A stretch of DNA of 64,000 bases from contig NZ_CP048630.1 in NCBI RefSeq assembly GCF_010669125.1, positions 3,592,001-3,656,000 on the forward strand, written 5' to 3'. Source of the DNA: Ancylobacter pratisalsi (GTDB lineage: Bacteria; Pseudomonadota; Alphaproteobacteria; Rhizobiales; Xanthobacteraceae). The translations under genes were made by a program, and so were the position numbers. Below, one piece after another: positions 35,603 through 44,275 of this stretch (position 1 is its first letter; each line of letters opens with the position of its first letter). The notes below the pieces were generated by a model. It saw nothing but the letters and a program-made list of their open reading frames with translations, had not been told where the DNA came from and did no database searches.

Positions 35603-35812
35603 GCATGGTGTCCGGGCGGGGTGACTCGTCCGGATGAAACGGGAACGGGGAAGGACCGCCATCCGATCAAGGATGGAGCGGCCCGAAGCCCTGACCGCCC
35701 CCGCGACTGTGAGCGGCGAGCGGCCTTCCACATTGCCACTGGACCTCATCCGCAAGGATGGGTCCGGGAAGGCGGAAGGCGCGCTGTGACCCGCGAGTCA
35801 GGAGACCGGCCA
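35603..35812 (+). ncRNA. Cobalamin (B12) riboswitch
   Basis: The conserved core is all present in order: GAAACGGGAA (35636-35645), CCCCGCGACTGTGAGCGGC (about 35698-35716), GCCACTGG (35735-35742), CCGGGAAGGC (35764-35773) and the B12 box GCGAGTCAGGAGACC (about 35793-35807). Peripheral hairpins are visible at 35656-35681 and around 35742-35766. It lies 52 bases upstream of a CbiM-like cobalt transporter gene. When adenosylcobalamin or another cobalamin binds, it should repress that gene, either by masking its ribosome binding site or by attenuation; no clear terminator is seen before the start, favouring translational control. Confidence 0.95.
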
Positions 35813-35864
35813 TGCATGAGCGTCCACCCTTACGCCGTCGGGAGAGACGGCAATGGAGAACCAC

Positions 35865-36542
35865 ATGCATATCGAGCCCGGCCTCGTGGCCGAAGGAAAG
35901 ATCTGGCTGAGCGCTGTCACGGCGGCTGGCGCCGGCGCCTATACGCTGAAGCTCGCGGGCGAGGCGGTGCGCGAGCGCGGCGTTGTCTCGCTGGTTGCGC
36001 GCAGCGTGGTGACGACCGCACTGGTCTTCGCCTTCTTCGAGCTGCTGCCGCATCATCCCGTCGGCGTGTCCGAGGTGCACCTCATCCTCGGCTCGACGCT
36101 GTTCCTGATCTTCGGCGTCGCTCCCGCCGCCATCGGCCTCGCCGCCGGCCTGCTGATCCAGGGGCTCTTCTTCGCGCCGTTCGATCTGCCGCAATACGGC
36201 ATGAACGTCACCACGCTGCTGGTGCCGCTGTTCGCATTGACCTCGCTGGCGCGCCACGTCATTACGCCGGGCACGCCCTATGTCGAGCTGAAGTACCGCC
36301 AGGCGCTGGCGCTCTCCACCACCTATCAGGCCGGGATCGTGGTCTGGGTGGCGTTCTGGGCCTTCTATGGGCATGGCTTCACCGTGGAGAACGCGGCTTC
36401 CATCGGCTCGTTCGGCGCGGCCTACATGCTGGTGATTTTGATCGAGCCGCTGATCGACCTCGCCGTGCTGGCCGCCGCCAAGGCGTTCAACGGACTGAAG
36501 GGCAGCCCGCTGTTCGAGAGCCGGCTCTACGACCCGGCGTGA
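35865..36542 (+). CDS. CbiM-like energy-coupling factor/cobalt transporter permease
   Basis: A 225-residue membrane protein with about six or seven helices and the CbiM/NikM-type start MHIEPGLVAEGK. In that family the N-terminal amine and His2 bind Co(II) or Ni(II), which favours the ATG at 35865 (GGAG six bases upstream) over the ATG at 35853 that adds MENH. Control by a cobalamin riboswitch points to cobalt uptake. No cbiN, cbiQ or cbiO lies nearby, so it either uses a distant ATPase or works alone. A strong terminator follows. Confidence 0.8.
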   Translation: MHIEPGLVAEGKIWLSAVTAAGAGAYTLKLAGEAVRERGVVSLVARSVVTTALVFAFFELLPHHPVGVSEVHLILGSTLFLIFGVAPAAIGLAAGLLIQGLFFAPFDLPQYGMNVTTLLVPLFALTSLARHVITPGTPYVELKYRQALALSTTYQAGIVVWVAFWAFYGHGFTVENAASIGSFGAAYMLVILIEPLIDLAVLAAAKAFNGLKGSPLFESRLYDPA

Positions 36543-36579
36543 GCGGGCAGGGCTGATCGCTCATCTGCGTTGAACGAGG

Positions 36580-36609
36580 TCCGGGAAGCTGACCGCTTCC
36601 CGGATTTTT
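36580..36609 (+). terminator. Intrinsic terminator after the cobalt transporter gene
   Basis: TCCGGGAAGC (36580-36589) and GCTTCCCGGA (36595-36604) form a perfect 10-bp stem with a five-base loop, followed by TTTTT. Confidence 0.93.
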
Positions 36610-36641
36610 CCTGTCGGGCAGGCGGCGACAATCAGTTCGCC

Positions 36642-37364
36642 TCACTTGCCGGTGGCGATGTAGCTGGTGAGCACATCCACCACGACCGCCTTGCGCCTTT
36701 CCAGCCAGTCCGGCGCGGCGAAGTCGTGCTGAAACATGCTGCTCAGCGTGTAACGGTTGGAGACGTGGATGAAGCACAGGCCGAGAATCGAGACGTAGAA
36801 ATTCTCGGCGTCGATGTTCCTGTGGAACACCTTCTCTCTTTGCCCGCGCTTGAGAATGGTCCGCAGCGATTCCAGCAGGGGGCGCGTCATGTACGGAATG
36901 GTTGAGGACCGCTGGGCCGTGCGGCCCATCATCAGGTTCTCGTTCATGATCAGCCGGACGAAATGCGGGTCGGTGCTGAGGAAGTCGAAAGTCAGCTCGA
37001 TCAGCGCCTTCAGCGCCAGCATCGGGTCGGCCTCGTTGACGTCGAGGGTCTGCTCCCGATCACGGATGATCTTGTAGGACGATTCCAGCGCCGCCAGGTA
37101 CAGGTCATCCTTATTGCCGAAGTAATGATAGATCATGCCGACATTGACGTCGGCGGAGGCGGAAATGCGTTCGATCCGGCTGCCGCTATAGCCATGCTCG
37201 GCGAATTCGCCCATCGCGACTTCGAGTATCCGCTGGCGGGTAGCGACCGCATTGCGCTTGCCGGGCGAGCGTCGCGGCGCCTTCGCCTTGGCCGGCGTGG
37301 AAGCGGAGCCGTCCGGCAGGCCAATGTCCTCGTCGGGCAGGGCGCCAGATCTTTTGGCGTTCAT
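36642..37364 (-). CDS. TetR-family transcriptional regulator
   Basis: A 240-residue regulator. A basic Ala/Lys/Arg-rich leader (about 1-40) precedes the TetR helix-turn-helix (about 41-90: RQRILEVAMGEFAEHGYSGSRIERIS, in which the typical pattern is clear, then VNVGMIYHYFGNKDDLYLA). The C-terminal ligand domain resembles those of RutR-like and related nitrogen-compound regulators only in general shape. Its ATG overlaps the amidase stop (ATGA), so it ends the long minus-strand catabolic operon and probably senses an intermediate. Confidence 0.88.
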   Translation of the reverse strand: MNAKRSGALPDEDIGLPDGSASTPAKAKAPRRSPGKRNAVATRQRILEVAMGEFAEHGYSGSRIERISASADVNVGMIYHYFGNKDDLYLAALESSYKIIRDREQTLDVNEADPMLALKALIELTFDFLSTDPHFVRLIMNENLMMGRTAQRSSTIPYMTRPLLESLRTILKRGQREKVFHRNIDAENFYVSILGLCFIHVSNRYTLSSMFQHDFAAPDWLERRKAVVVDVLTSYIATGK

Positions 37365-38590
37365 CGGTTCTCCGAAACGGTCGGCAGGTCGGAGAAGGCC
37401 CTCGCTGCAAAATCCAACAATTCCATATCCTTGCCGCGTCTGGCCAGGATCGACAATCCCACCGGCGCGCCATTCACCGTTCCAACCGGAATGGTGAGTT
37501 GCGGCAGGCCGCCGAGCCCGGCCGGGCAGAGCAGCTCCATCGCACGCCGCCGGTAGTCATTCTCCACCTCGGCCGATGCCAGAGTGCGCAGCGGCGGAAC
37601 GCCCGGCGTGGTCGGCAGGCAGATCAGGTCGTCCTCGCCGATCATCATCGCAAGCTCAGCCGCGATGGCATCCGTGCGCCCGCGCGCGGCGTCGGCCTGC
37701 CCGAGCGTCACCTGTGCGGCGGCGGCGAGGCGCTGGCCCACACCCTCGCCGAAGGCAGGGCGAACCTCCTCGATCCATGTGCCCAGAGAGGTCCAGATCT
37801 CGCTCGCCTGAACCGTGCGGAAGGCATCGAGCCATGTGTCGAGGCCGTCGGGGCTCAGCACCAGGCTGTCGTGCCGCGCGAGCAGGGACCCCAGCCGTTC
37901 GATGCCGGCCTCAAGAATGGGGCGGGTTTCCGCGTCGCAGCGTGTGAACGCGTCCGAGGCAACCCGAAGCCGTGAGAAACGGGCAGGAGAGGCCGCCCCC
38001 AGCAGCACCTCGCCCACGTTCTTCAGCCGCGCGGCGTCGCGCGCGAACCAGCCTACCGTGTCGAAGCGTGGGGCAAAACGGGACACGCCGGCGAGCGGCA
38101 GGCGTCCATGCGTGGGGCGAATGCCGAACAGCCCGCAATAGGCCGCCGGCACCCGCACCGAACCGCCGCAATCGGTGCCAATGGCGAAATCGACCAGCCC
38201 GCCCGCCACCGCCACCGCCGAGCCGCTGGACGAACCACCCGGCAGCCGGTCCCGCGCGGCGGGATTGATCGGCATGCCGAAATGCACGTTCTCGCCCGAG
38301 ATCGAGTAGCACAGCTCGTCGCTCAGCGTACGCCCAGCGAGGTCCGCGCCGGCGGCCAGAAGCCGCGTCACAACATCGGCCGTCGCTCGTGCGGGGGCGT
38401 GCGTCGCAAGCCAGGTCGGATGGCCGAAACCGGTGCGGCTTCCCTCGACGTCGAAGACGTCCTTGATCGCGAAAGTCAGGCCGTCGAGCGGGCCCGCGCC
38501 GGTGGCCGGGTGGCCGACATGATTGTCCCGGCAGAAGGCGCCATAAGGATCGGCCGGAGGGTGGTCGAAGGAGGTCGTGGACTGCGGCAT
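37361..38590 (-). CDS. Amidase signature-family hydrolase
   Basis: A 409-residue enzyme of the amidase signature family with the Ser-cisSer-Lys triad: Lys in FAIKDVFDVEG near 43, the Gly/Ser-rich GGSSSGSAVAVAGG and GTDCGGSVRVPAAYCG. It resembles the AtzE/biuret-amidase-like and GatA-like group by sequence feel, but is shorter than GatA (about 480). It hydrolyses an amide or ureide in the cytosol. It lies in an operon with three amidohydrolases and an ABC importer, as the final hydrolytic step in an inferred nitrogen-compound pathway. Confidence 0.88.
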   Translation of the reverse strand: MPQSTTSFDHPPADPYGAFCRDNHVGHPATGAGPLDGLTFAIKDVFDVEGSRTGFGHPTWLATHAPARATADVVTRLLAAGADLAGRTLSDELCYSISGENVHFGMPINPAARDRLPGGSSSGSAVAVAGGLVDFAIGTDCGGSVRVPAAYCGLFGIRPTHGRLPLAGVSRFAPRFDTVGWFARDAARLKNVGEVLLGAASPARFSRLRVASDAFTRCDAETRPILEAGIERLGSLLARHDSLVLSPDGLDTWLDAFRTVQASEIWTSLGTWIEEVRPAFGEGVGQRLAAAAQVTLGQADAARGRTDAIAAELAMMIGEDDLICLPTTPGVPPLRTLASAEVENDYRRRAMELLCPAGLGGLPQLTIPVGTVNGAPVGLSILARRGKDMELLDFAARAFSDLPTVSENR

Positions 38591-38602
38591 GGGGGACTCG
38601 GT

Positions 38603-39829
38603 TCAGTTCGGGCGATGCAGTGTCGCGGCGGGCCGTGTCATGGTGCGTCGCCCGCGCTTGTAGGCGAACAGGACAGGGGCGAGTTCGGCGATCGCCGCCT
38701 CGCGGGACTGGCAGTCCAGAACGACGAAGTCGGCCGACTTGCCGGGCGCCAGCCCATAGTCGCGCGCATTGATCAGCTGCGCGGAGCGCTCGGTGATCAT
38801 GTTGAAGCACTCGCGAATGTCGTCGGTTGCGCCGATATGGCAGATGTTGGCGTTCAGGTTCGCCATGCGGATCAGCGAGCAGTCGCCAAACGGCGTGAAG
38901 GGGTTGAGCACGTTGTTGGTGGACAGCGAGCAATTGACCCCGTGATGGATCATCTTGTGGGCGTGGGTGACGCCGCGCGGCTGGTTGCAGTCGCAGTCGC
39001 GGCCCATCAGGAACAGGTCGGTGGAGGGCAGCACGGTCAGCGCGACGCCGGCATCGCGCATCCTGCGGGCCGCTGCGTCGAACCGCGTCGGGCTCGCGGC
39101 GGCGAGCTTGGTGACATGGCCGATCGCGGTGCGTCCGCCCCAGCGATAGCGGTCCGCCAGCTCGCACACATAGTCGAGGTCGAGCGTGTCGCCGGTCGGG
39201 CCGAAATCGAGATGCATGTCGATATCGGCGTCAAACTCGCGCGCCATTTCGAAGACGCGGTCGATCTGGCCGTGCGGATTGGTGTCGGTGTAGGGCGCCG
39301 CGCCGACGACGCGGGCGCCGTTTCTGAGGGCCTGCACCATGAGGTCGTCGGTGCCGGGATTGTTGAGCAGCCCCTCCTGCGGGAACACGCAGATCTCGAT
39401 GTCGATGGCCCAGCGATATTCCTCGATCAGCGGCAGGACGCCCTCGAGCCCGCGCAGGCCGATGCCGGGATCGACCTCAAGCTGCGTGCGCATGTGGGTG
39501 GTGCCTTGCATCAGGCACTTTTCCAGCGTGCGCTTGCCGCGCGCATAGACATCCTCCGGCGTGAAGGCTGCCTTGGCCTTGGCCACCTCGCCAATGGCCT
39601 CGGGGAGGTCGCCGCGTTGTGACTGGCAGCGGTCGAGGATACAGGACTTGTCGAGGTGGATGTGCGTTTCCACGAAGCCCGGAGAGACCAGGCGGCCGCC
39701 CACGTCCAGCTCCTCGCCCTCGGCGGCAAGGTTCGCCTCGATCGCCACGATCCGGCCAGCCTCGACGCCGATGTCGACCTCGCGTTCAAGGTCATGGGGA
39801 AGGCGGGCGTTCCGTACGATCAGGTCCAT
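38603..39829 (-). CDS. Cytosine deaminase-like amidohydrolase
   Basis: A 408-residue amidohydrolase of the CodA/AtzC-like group. ETHIHLDKS (metal His 56 and 58) is diagnostic, with HLDFGPTG (His 206) and GHVTKLA (His 238). At the position of the conserved metal/catalytic Asp of CodA the sequence reads STNNVLNPFTPFGD (303-316), with Asn in place of Asp. This may define a subgroup with altered metal binding or an isofunctional change. It should deaminate or hydrolyse a cyclic nitrogen compound. It follows the next amidohydrolase gene by 24 bases. Confidence 0.82.
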   Translation of the reverse strand: MDLIVRNARLPHDLEREVDIGVEAGRIVAIEANLAAEGEELDVGGRLVSPGFVETHIHLDKSCILDRCQSQRGDLPEAIGEVAKAKAAFTPEDVYARGKRTLEKCLMQGTTHMRTQLEVDPGIGLRGLEGVLPLIEEYRWAIDIEICVFPQEGLLNNPGTDDLMVQALRNGARVVGAAPYTDTNPHGQIDRVFEMAREFDADIDMHLDFGPTGDTLDLDYVCELADRYRWGGRTAIGHVTKLAAASPTRFDAAARRMRDAGVALTVLPSTDLFLMGRDCDCNQPRGVTHAHKMIHHGVNCSLSTNNVLNPFTPFGDCSLIRMANLNANICHIGATDDIRECFNMITERSAQLINARDYGLAPGKSADFVVLDCQSREAAIAELAPVLFAYKRGRRTMTRPAATLHRPN

Positions 39830-39853
39830 CGCTGCTTCTCCTCAGGGCGCGGC

Positions 39854-41224
39854 TCAGGCCGCCGCGCGTTGCCACAGGTTTTCGGCGGTCCGCTGGGCCT
39901 GCCGACAGATGTCTTCCTCGTCGATCCCGACCGCGCGGCCCTCGCACACCCGAAGCACGCCGTCGATCACGACGTGGCGCACATGGCTGCCCTGCCCGCA
40001 GTGAACGAGGTTGCCCAGCGGGTCGAGCAGGGGCACGAAACTTGGTCGGTCGATGTCGACAAGCACGATGTCGGCCTTCCTGCCGACGGTGAGCGCGCCG
40101 ATCTCGTCTGCGAGCCCGAGCGCGCTGGCGCCGTTTCCGGTTGCCATGGCGAAGACGTCCTCCGGCTGCCAGTCGGGCGTCACCGTGCCGGTCTGCAGCC
40201 GTCCGATGCACAGCGCCCAACGCATCGCCTCGATCATGTCGCCGAGCAGGTTGTCAGTGGCGAGGGCGAGGTTGGCGCCGGCTTCGCGCAGGGCCCGCGT
40301 GGGCGCCATCATGCCGCCACCGGCATTGCCCTTCGGCACATGGGCGACCGTGATGCCGGCCGCGCCCGCCCGTGCGATGTCGCTGTCATTCATTACAATG
40401 CAGTGCGCCGCGATCAGCCGCGCATCGAGCAGGCCCACATCATCGAGCAGCTCGGTCGGCGTCATGCCGTCGCGGTGGGCGATGAACTCGGCCTCCAGCG
40501 GGCTCTGGGCGAGGTGGGTGGAGACCGTAAGCCCCGTCGCGTCGCGCGCGCGGCGGATCTCGCGCAGGAAATCGCGCGAGCAGGTGTCCGGCGCATGGGC
40601 GGCCAGGGTGACGCGCGCGCGCCCGTCAAAGGCGCCGTCGAAACGCTCGGCCAGCGCCAGCGCGGCGTCGAGCGAGCGCCGGCCGATGGCGGGATCGTAG
40701 CGCCAGTCACATTGCTGGACCCGCGTGAAATCAACGTCGTGCAGCCGATCGCTGGCGAACACCCTCAGCCCCAGCTCGGCCATGGCGGGCAGTGTGTGCT
40801 CGACATGGACATACATGTCGTTGATCAGCGTGGTCCCGAACTTCAGCGATTCCAGCGCGCCGAGCCGGGCAAGCGCGACGGCTTCGTCGGGGTTGATGAG
40901 GTGGCCCTGCGGTACGCCGCGCGTATAGGCCGGGGCGAAGCCCATATCCTCGGCAACGCCGCGCATCAGCGACAGCACACTGTGGGTATGGACGTTGACG
41001 AGGCCGGGAATGGCCAGCAGGCCGCGGCCATCGAGTGTGCGCGCCGCCGCCGGGGCGGGGCCGCTGGCCGGCCCGACGAGGGCAATCCTGTCTCCACGAA
41101 CGCCGAGCCGTCCGTGGCGGATCTCGGCCATCGCCGCATCGCCGGTGAGGATCAGTACGTCCTCGACGATGAGGTCATAGGCTAGGACCTCTCCATCGGC
41201 AGGGGAGCCGGGCGCCGGGTCCAT
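39854..41224 (-). CDS. TRZ/ATZ-type amidohydrolase
   Basis: A 456-residue amidohydrolase. Metal ligands: PGLVNVHTHS (His 79 and 81), HLAQSPLEAEF and HCIVMND, and LATDNLLGD with the catalytic Asp. The family includes N-ethylammeline chlorohydrolase, guanine deaminase and S-adenosylhomocysteine deaminase, all acting on ring C-N or C-X bonds. It begins directly after the GAF gene with no gap. The specific substrate is unknown. Confidence 0.85.
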   Translation of the reverse strand: MDPAPGSPADGEVLAYDLIVEDVLILTGDAAMAEIRHGRLGVRGDRIALVGPASGPAPAAARTLDGRGLLAIPGLVNVHTHSVLSLMRGVAEDMGFAPAYTRGVPQGHLINPDEAVALARLGALESLKFGTTLINDMYVHVEHTLPAMAELGLRVFASDRLHDVDFTRVQQCDWRYDPAIGRRSLDAALALAERFDGAFDGRARVTLAAHAPDTCSRDFLREIRRARDATGLTVSTHLAQSPLEAEFIAHRDGMTPTELLDDVGLLDARLIAAHCIVMNDSDIARAGAAGITVAHVPKGNAGGGMMAPTRALREAGANLALATDNLLGDMIEAMRWALCIGRLQTGTVTPDWQPEDVFAMATGNGASALGLADEIGALTVGRKADIVLVDIDRPSFVPLLDPLGNLVHCGQGSHVRHVVIDGVLRVCEGRAVGIDEEDICRQAQRTAENLWQRAAA

Positions 41225-41698
41225 TCAGATCTCCTGCGGCATGCCGGGAACGGCAAGCACCGCACGGCGCGCCTCCTCGATCGCCTCGATGGCCGAGGTC
41301 GCGAAGACGCGGGGACCTTCGGAGAAATGGGCGGAGACCCAGCCGAAAAGATAGTCATCCCGGCCGATAAGCGGGGCCACCAGCTGGGAGCGCGTGCCGA
41401 AGATCTCCACCAGCGCGGCCGGCGGCGCAAGGTGCGGGTCGGCGAAGACGTCGCCTTGCACCAGCGTGCGCCGGCTCTTTTCTATCCAGCGGACCGTTCT
41501 GGCCCGCCGATGGTCGACCGAACTGTTCGACATCATCGAGCGCGCGCCGGGCGCGAGCACCTCTGCGCAGGGCACGTTGACACTCAGCCCGAGGGCGGGA
41601 TGGTCGATGCGGACGGTACAGCGCTTCGCGCCGGTGCGTTCCATCAGCTCGGCGAGAAGCGGCTGCAGGGTGTGAGCGAGAGTGGCAACGTCAGTCAT
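41225..41698 (-). CDS. Stand-alone GAF-domain protein
   Basis: A 157-residue protein that is essentially one GAF domain, visible in RSQLVAPLIGRDDYLFGWVSAHFS and the C-terminal helix AIEAIEEARRAVLAV. It has two cysteines (27 and 44), no output domain and no signal peptide. Its ATG overlaps the stop of the upstream 500-residue amidohydrolase, and it abuts the next amidohydrolase. A second amidohydrolase-GAF pair occurs at 54619-56721. A ligand sensor or an accessory subunit of the amidohydrolase are both possible. Confidence 0.75.
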   Translation of the reverse strand: MTDVATLAHTLQPLLAELMERTGAKRCTVRIDHPALGLSVNVPCAEVLAPGARSMMSNSSVDHRRARTVRWIEKSRRTLVQGDVFADPHLAPPAALVEIFGTRSQLVAPLIGRDDYLFGWVSAHFSEGPRVFATSAIEAIEEARRAVLAVPGMPQEI

Positions 41699-43197
41699 GT
41701 CGGTGAATCTTGCGTGAGTTCGATACGTCCCTGGGCGAGGCCGACGCAGAAATGCTGGACATAGGGCTCTATGGCGGCGAGCGCGGCGCGGCGGGGAGCG
41801 TTGGCGGCCATCAGCTCGCGGGCACGCTCGTTCAGTCTTGTCCTGAGGGCAGGGTAATCGATGGTGGTGAGGCGCCCGTCCTCAACCACCGTGCGCCCTC
41901 CCACCATGACCTTGGTGATGCTGCGCCCCTCTTCGGCGAAGACGAGCTGGTAGAGCGCGTCGTTCAGCGGCGTGAAGTTGACCGAGCCGAGGTCGAGAAA
42001 CACGAGGTCGGCGGCAAGTCCGGGCCGGATGTCGCCGATCATGTCCTGCATGCCGAGCGCGCGCGCGCTGCCGCACGTCGCCATCTCGAACACGTCGCGC
42101 GGCGTGAGCCAGTCATCCGGGTCGAAGGAGGCGGTGCGCGACAGATAGCAGGCGAGGCGCATCACCTCGAACAGGTTCTGGTGATCGGAGCAACTGCAGG
42201 CATCGCTGCCGATGCCGACCCGCACGCCGGCCGCGACCATGGCGGGCACGTTGGCGATGCCGCTGCCGAGGCGGAAATTGCTCGACGGGTTATGCGCCAC
42301 ACACGCCCCGCGCCGGGCCAGAATGTCGAGGTCGTCGGCGTCCAGCCAGATGCCGTGGGCCGCCGTGAAATCGGGGCCGAGGATGCCGAGCTGGTCGAGA
42401 TGGGCGGTAAGGCTGTGCCCGTAGCGGGCGCGCCCCGAGATCTCCTGGATCTTGGATTCCGCCAGATGCGCGTGCATCGGCGCACCATGGCGGTCGGCGA
42501 GGGCGCGGGCGCCGGTCCAGAAGTCGTCCGAGCAATGCAGCGGAATGGTTGGCGCCAGACCGGGCCTCACCCGATCACGCGGGTGCGGCCATTGCGCGAG
42601 CATCCGGTCGCAGGCGGCGAGATTGACGTCCGCCCCCGCCATTGTGATGGCGTCGACACTGGCCTGCGCGGCCTCCGGCAGCGCCGCGCGCAGACCCGGT
42701 ATCGCCTGCCAGAAGGTGCGATCGGCCAGCATCGGCGCGATCACGGCGCGCATGCCGGCATCCAGATAGCCCGCAGCGGTGGCGAACATGCCCTCCGGCG
42801 ATGGACACGGCAGTTCCAGCACCAGATCGTAGCAGGAGGTACAGCCCTTCAGCAGCATCTCGGCGGCGGACGCCTGCGCCAGCAGATACCGGTCGTCGAC
42901 ATTCTGCCCGCCACCCGTCCACGACCCGTTGTGAAGGTGGAGTTCCAGCGTCCAGGAACGCGAGATGCCCTTGGCAAGGGCGAGGTGGCTGTGGGTGTGG
43001 GCATTCACCAGCCCTGGCATGACCAGCCGGTCGGTGGCGTCGATGGTCTCGACGTCCTCAGGCAGGGGCTGTCCGGGGCCCACGATGGCGGCGATGCGGC
43101 CGTCCTCGATCAGTAGGTCGGCGGGGCGCACGTCGCCTTCGCCGGGAAAGGCGACCAATCCGCCTCGTATCACCTGCGGCCGTCCGGGTGCGTTCAT
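41695..43197 (-). CDS. TRZ/ATZ-type amidohydrolase paired with a GAF protein
   Basis: A 500-residue metal-dependent hydrolase. PGLVNAHTHSHLALAKG (His 67 and 69), HAHLAESKIQE, AAHGIWLDADDL and GIGSDACSCSD are the metal and catalytic motifs of the atrazine chlorohydrolase/deaminase subgroup. It is a paralogue of the protein at 54619: both share HGIWL, the F-PLN-AL-QLV block and a long C-terminal extension beyond the usual ~450 residues. It overlaps the transporter ATPase gene (upstream) and the GAF gene (downstream) by ATGA junctions. Confidence 0.87.
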   Translation of the reverse strand: MNAPGRPQVIRGGLVAFPGEGDVRPADLLIEDGRIAAIVGPGQPLPEDVETIDATDRLVMPGLVNAHTHSHLALAKGISRSWTLELHLHNGSWTGGGQNVDDRYLLAQASAAEMLLKGCTSCYDLVLELPCPSPEGMFATAAGYLDAGMRAVIAPMLADRTFWQAIPGLRAALPEAAQASVDAITMAGADVNLAACDRMLAQWPHPRDRVRPGLAPTIPLHCSDDFWTGARALADRHGAPMHAHLAESKIQEISGRARYGHSLTAHLDQLGILGPDFTAAHGIWLDADDLDILARRGACVAHNPSSNFRLGSGIANVPAMVAAGVRVGIGSDACSCSDHQNLFEVMRLACYLSRTASFDPDDWLTPRDVFEMATCGSARALGMQDMIGDIRPGLAADLVFLDLGSVNFTPLNDALYQLVFAEEGRSITKVMVGGRTVVEDGRLTTIDYPALRTRLNERARELMAANAPRRAALAAIEPYVQHFCVGLAQGRIELTQDSPT

Positions 43198-44273
43198 GTG
43201 TAAGCCTTTCCGCTCGGCAGTACGATGCAGTCTCCGATGCCGAAACCGAGCGTGACCGCCGCGCCGGGCGCCGGCAATGGGCGCCCGACATTCTTTTCCA
43301 GCGACTGCACCAGCGTGCCGTCGGCCAGCCGCGACCAGATGCGCAGATCCGCGCCGATGGGATCGTGCCGCTCCACCACCGCGTCGATCCGGGTCCCGGA
43401 GGCGCGGTGATCCGCGGGCAGGAGCATCAGCCGTTCCGGGCGGATGCACAGCGTCACCAGGCCGTCCGCAAGGTTTCCGGTCGCGACGGGCACGGCGCCG
43501 AACGCGGTCGTCACGATGCCCGAGCCGCCGCCCAATCGCGACAGCGTGCCGCTAATCCAGTTCGCATGGCCGATGAAGTCGGCGGCGAACAGGGTCTTCG
43601 GGCTCTGGTACAGCCCGTGCGGCGTGTCGATCTGCTCGATCCGCCCCTTGTTCATCAGCACGATGCGGTCGGCGAGCCCCATCGCTTCTTCCTGATCGTG
43701 GGTGACGATGATGGAGGTGCAGTCGAACGTTGCCAGTATGGTGCGGATCTCGCGCCGCAGCTGCAGGCGCAGCTTGGCGTCGAGGTTCGACAGCGGTTCG
43801 TCCAGCAGCATGATGTCCGGCCGTGTCACCAGCGCGCGGGCGAGCGCGACGCGCTGCTGCTGGCCTCCGCTCAGCGCGCTCGGCCGCCGGCCACCGAGGC
43901 CGGGGAGCTGCACCTGTTCCAGCACCTCCTCGATGCGTTGCTCAATCTCGTGGCGCTTCACGCCCCGGTTCTTCATGCCGAAGGCAATGTTCTGCGCCAC
44001 GCTCATATGCGGGAACAGAGCGTAGTCCTGGAACACCAGCCCGACATTGCGCTCATAGGGCTGGCGCAGCGCCATGTCGGCGTCGCCGATGAAGATGCGC
44101 CCCTCATCGGCCCATTCGAAGCCGGCGATCATGCGCAGCGTGGTGGTCTTGCCGCAGCCGCTCGGGCCGAGCAGCGCGACGATCTCGCCGCGTGCGACCT
44201 CGAAGGACACGTCATCCACCGCAGCGACGCCGCCGAAGCGCTTGGTGATGTTCTGGAGTTCGAGGACAGCCAT
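43194..44273 (-). CDS. PotA-type ABC transporter ATP-binding protein
   Basis: A 359-residue ATPase with Walker A GPSGCGKTT near 36-44, Q-loop YALFPHMSVAQNIAFG, signature LSGGQQQRVALARAL, Walker B IMLLDEPLSNLDAKLR and a C-terminal TOBE domain. It energises the spermidine/putrescine- or iron-type importer encoded just upstream. I chose the ATG at 44273; a TTG at 44279 overlaps the permease stop. Confidence 0.93.
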   Translation of the reverse strand: MAVLELQNITKRFGGVAAVDDVSFEVARGEIVALLGPSGCGKTTTLRMIAGFEWADEGRIFIGDADMALRQPYERNVGLVFQDYALFPHMSVAQNIAFGMKNRGVKRHEIEQRIEEVLEQVQLPGLGGRRPSALSGGQQQRVALARALVTRPDIMLLDEPLSNLDAKLRLQLRREIRTILATFDCTSIIVTHDQEEAMGLADRIVLMNKGRIEQIDTPHGLYQSPKTLFAADFIGHANWISGTLSRLGGGSGIVTTAFGAVPVATGNLADGLVTLCIRPERLMLLPADHRASGTRIDAVVERHDPIGADLRIWSRLADGTLVQSLEKNVGRPLPAPGAAVTLGFGIGDCIVLPSGKAYT

Positions 44274-44275
44274 GC

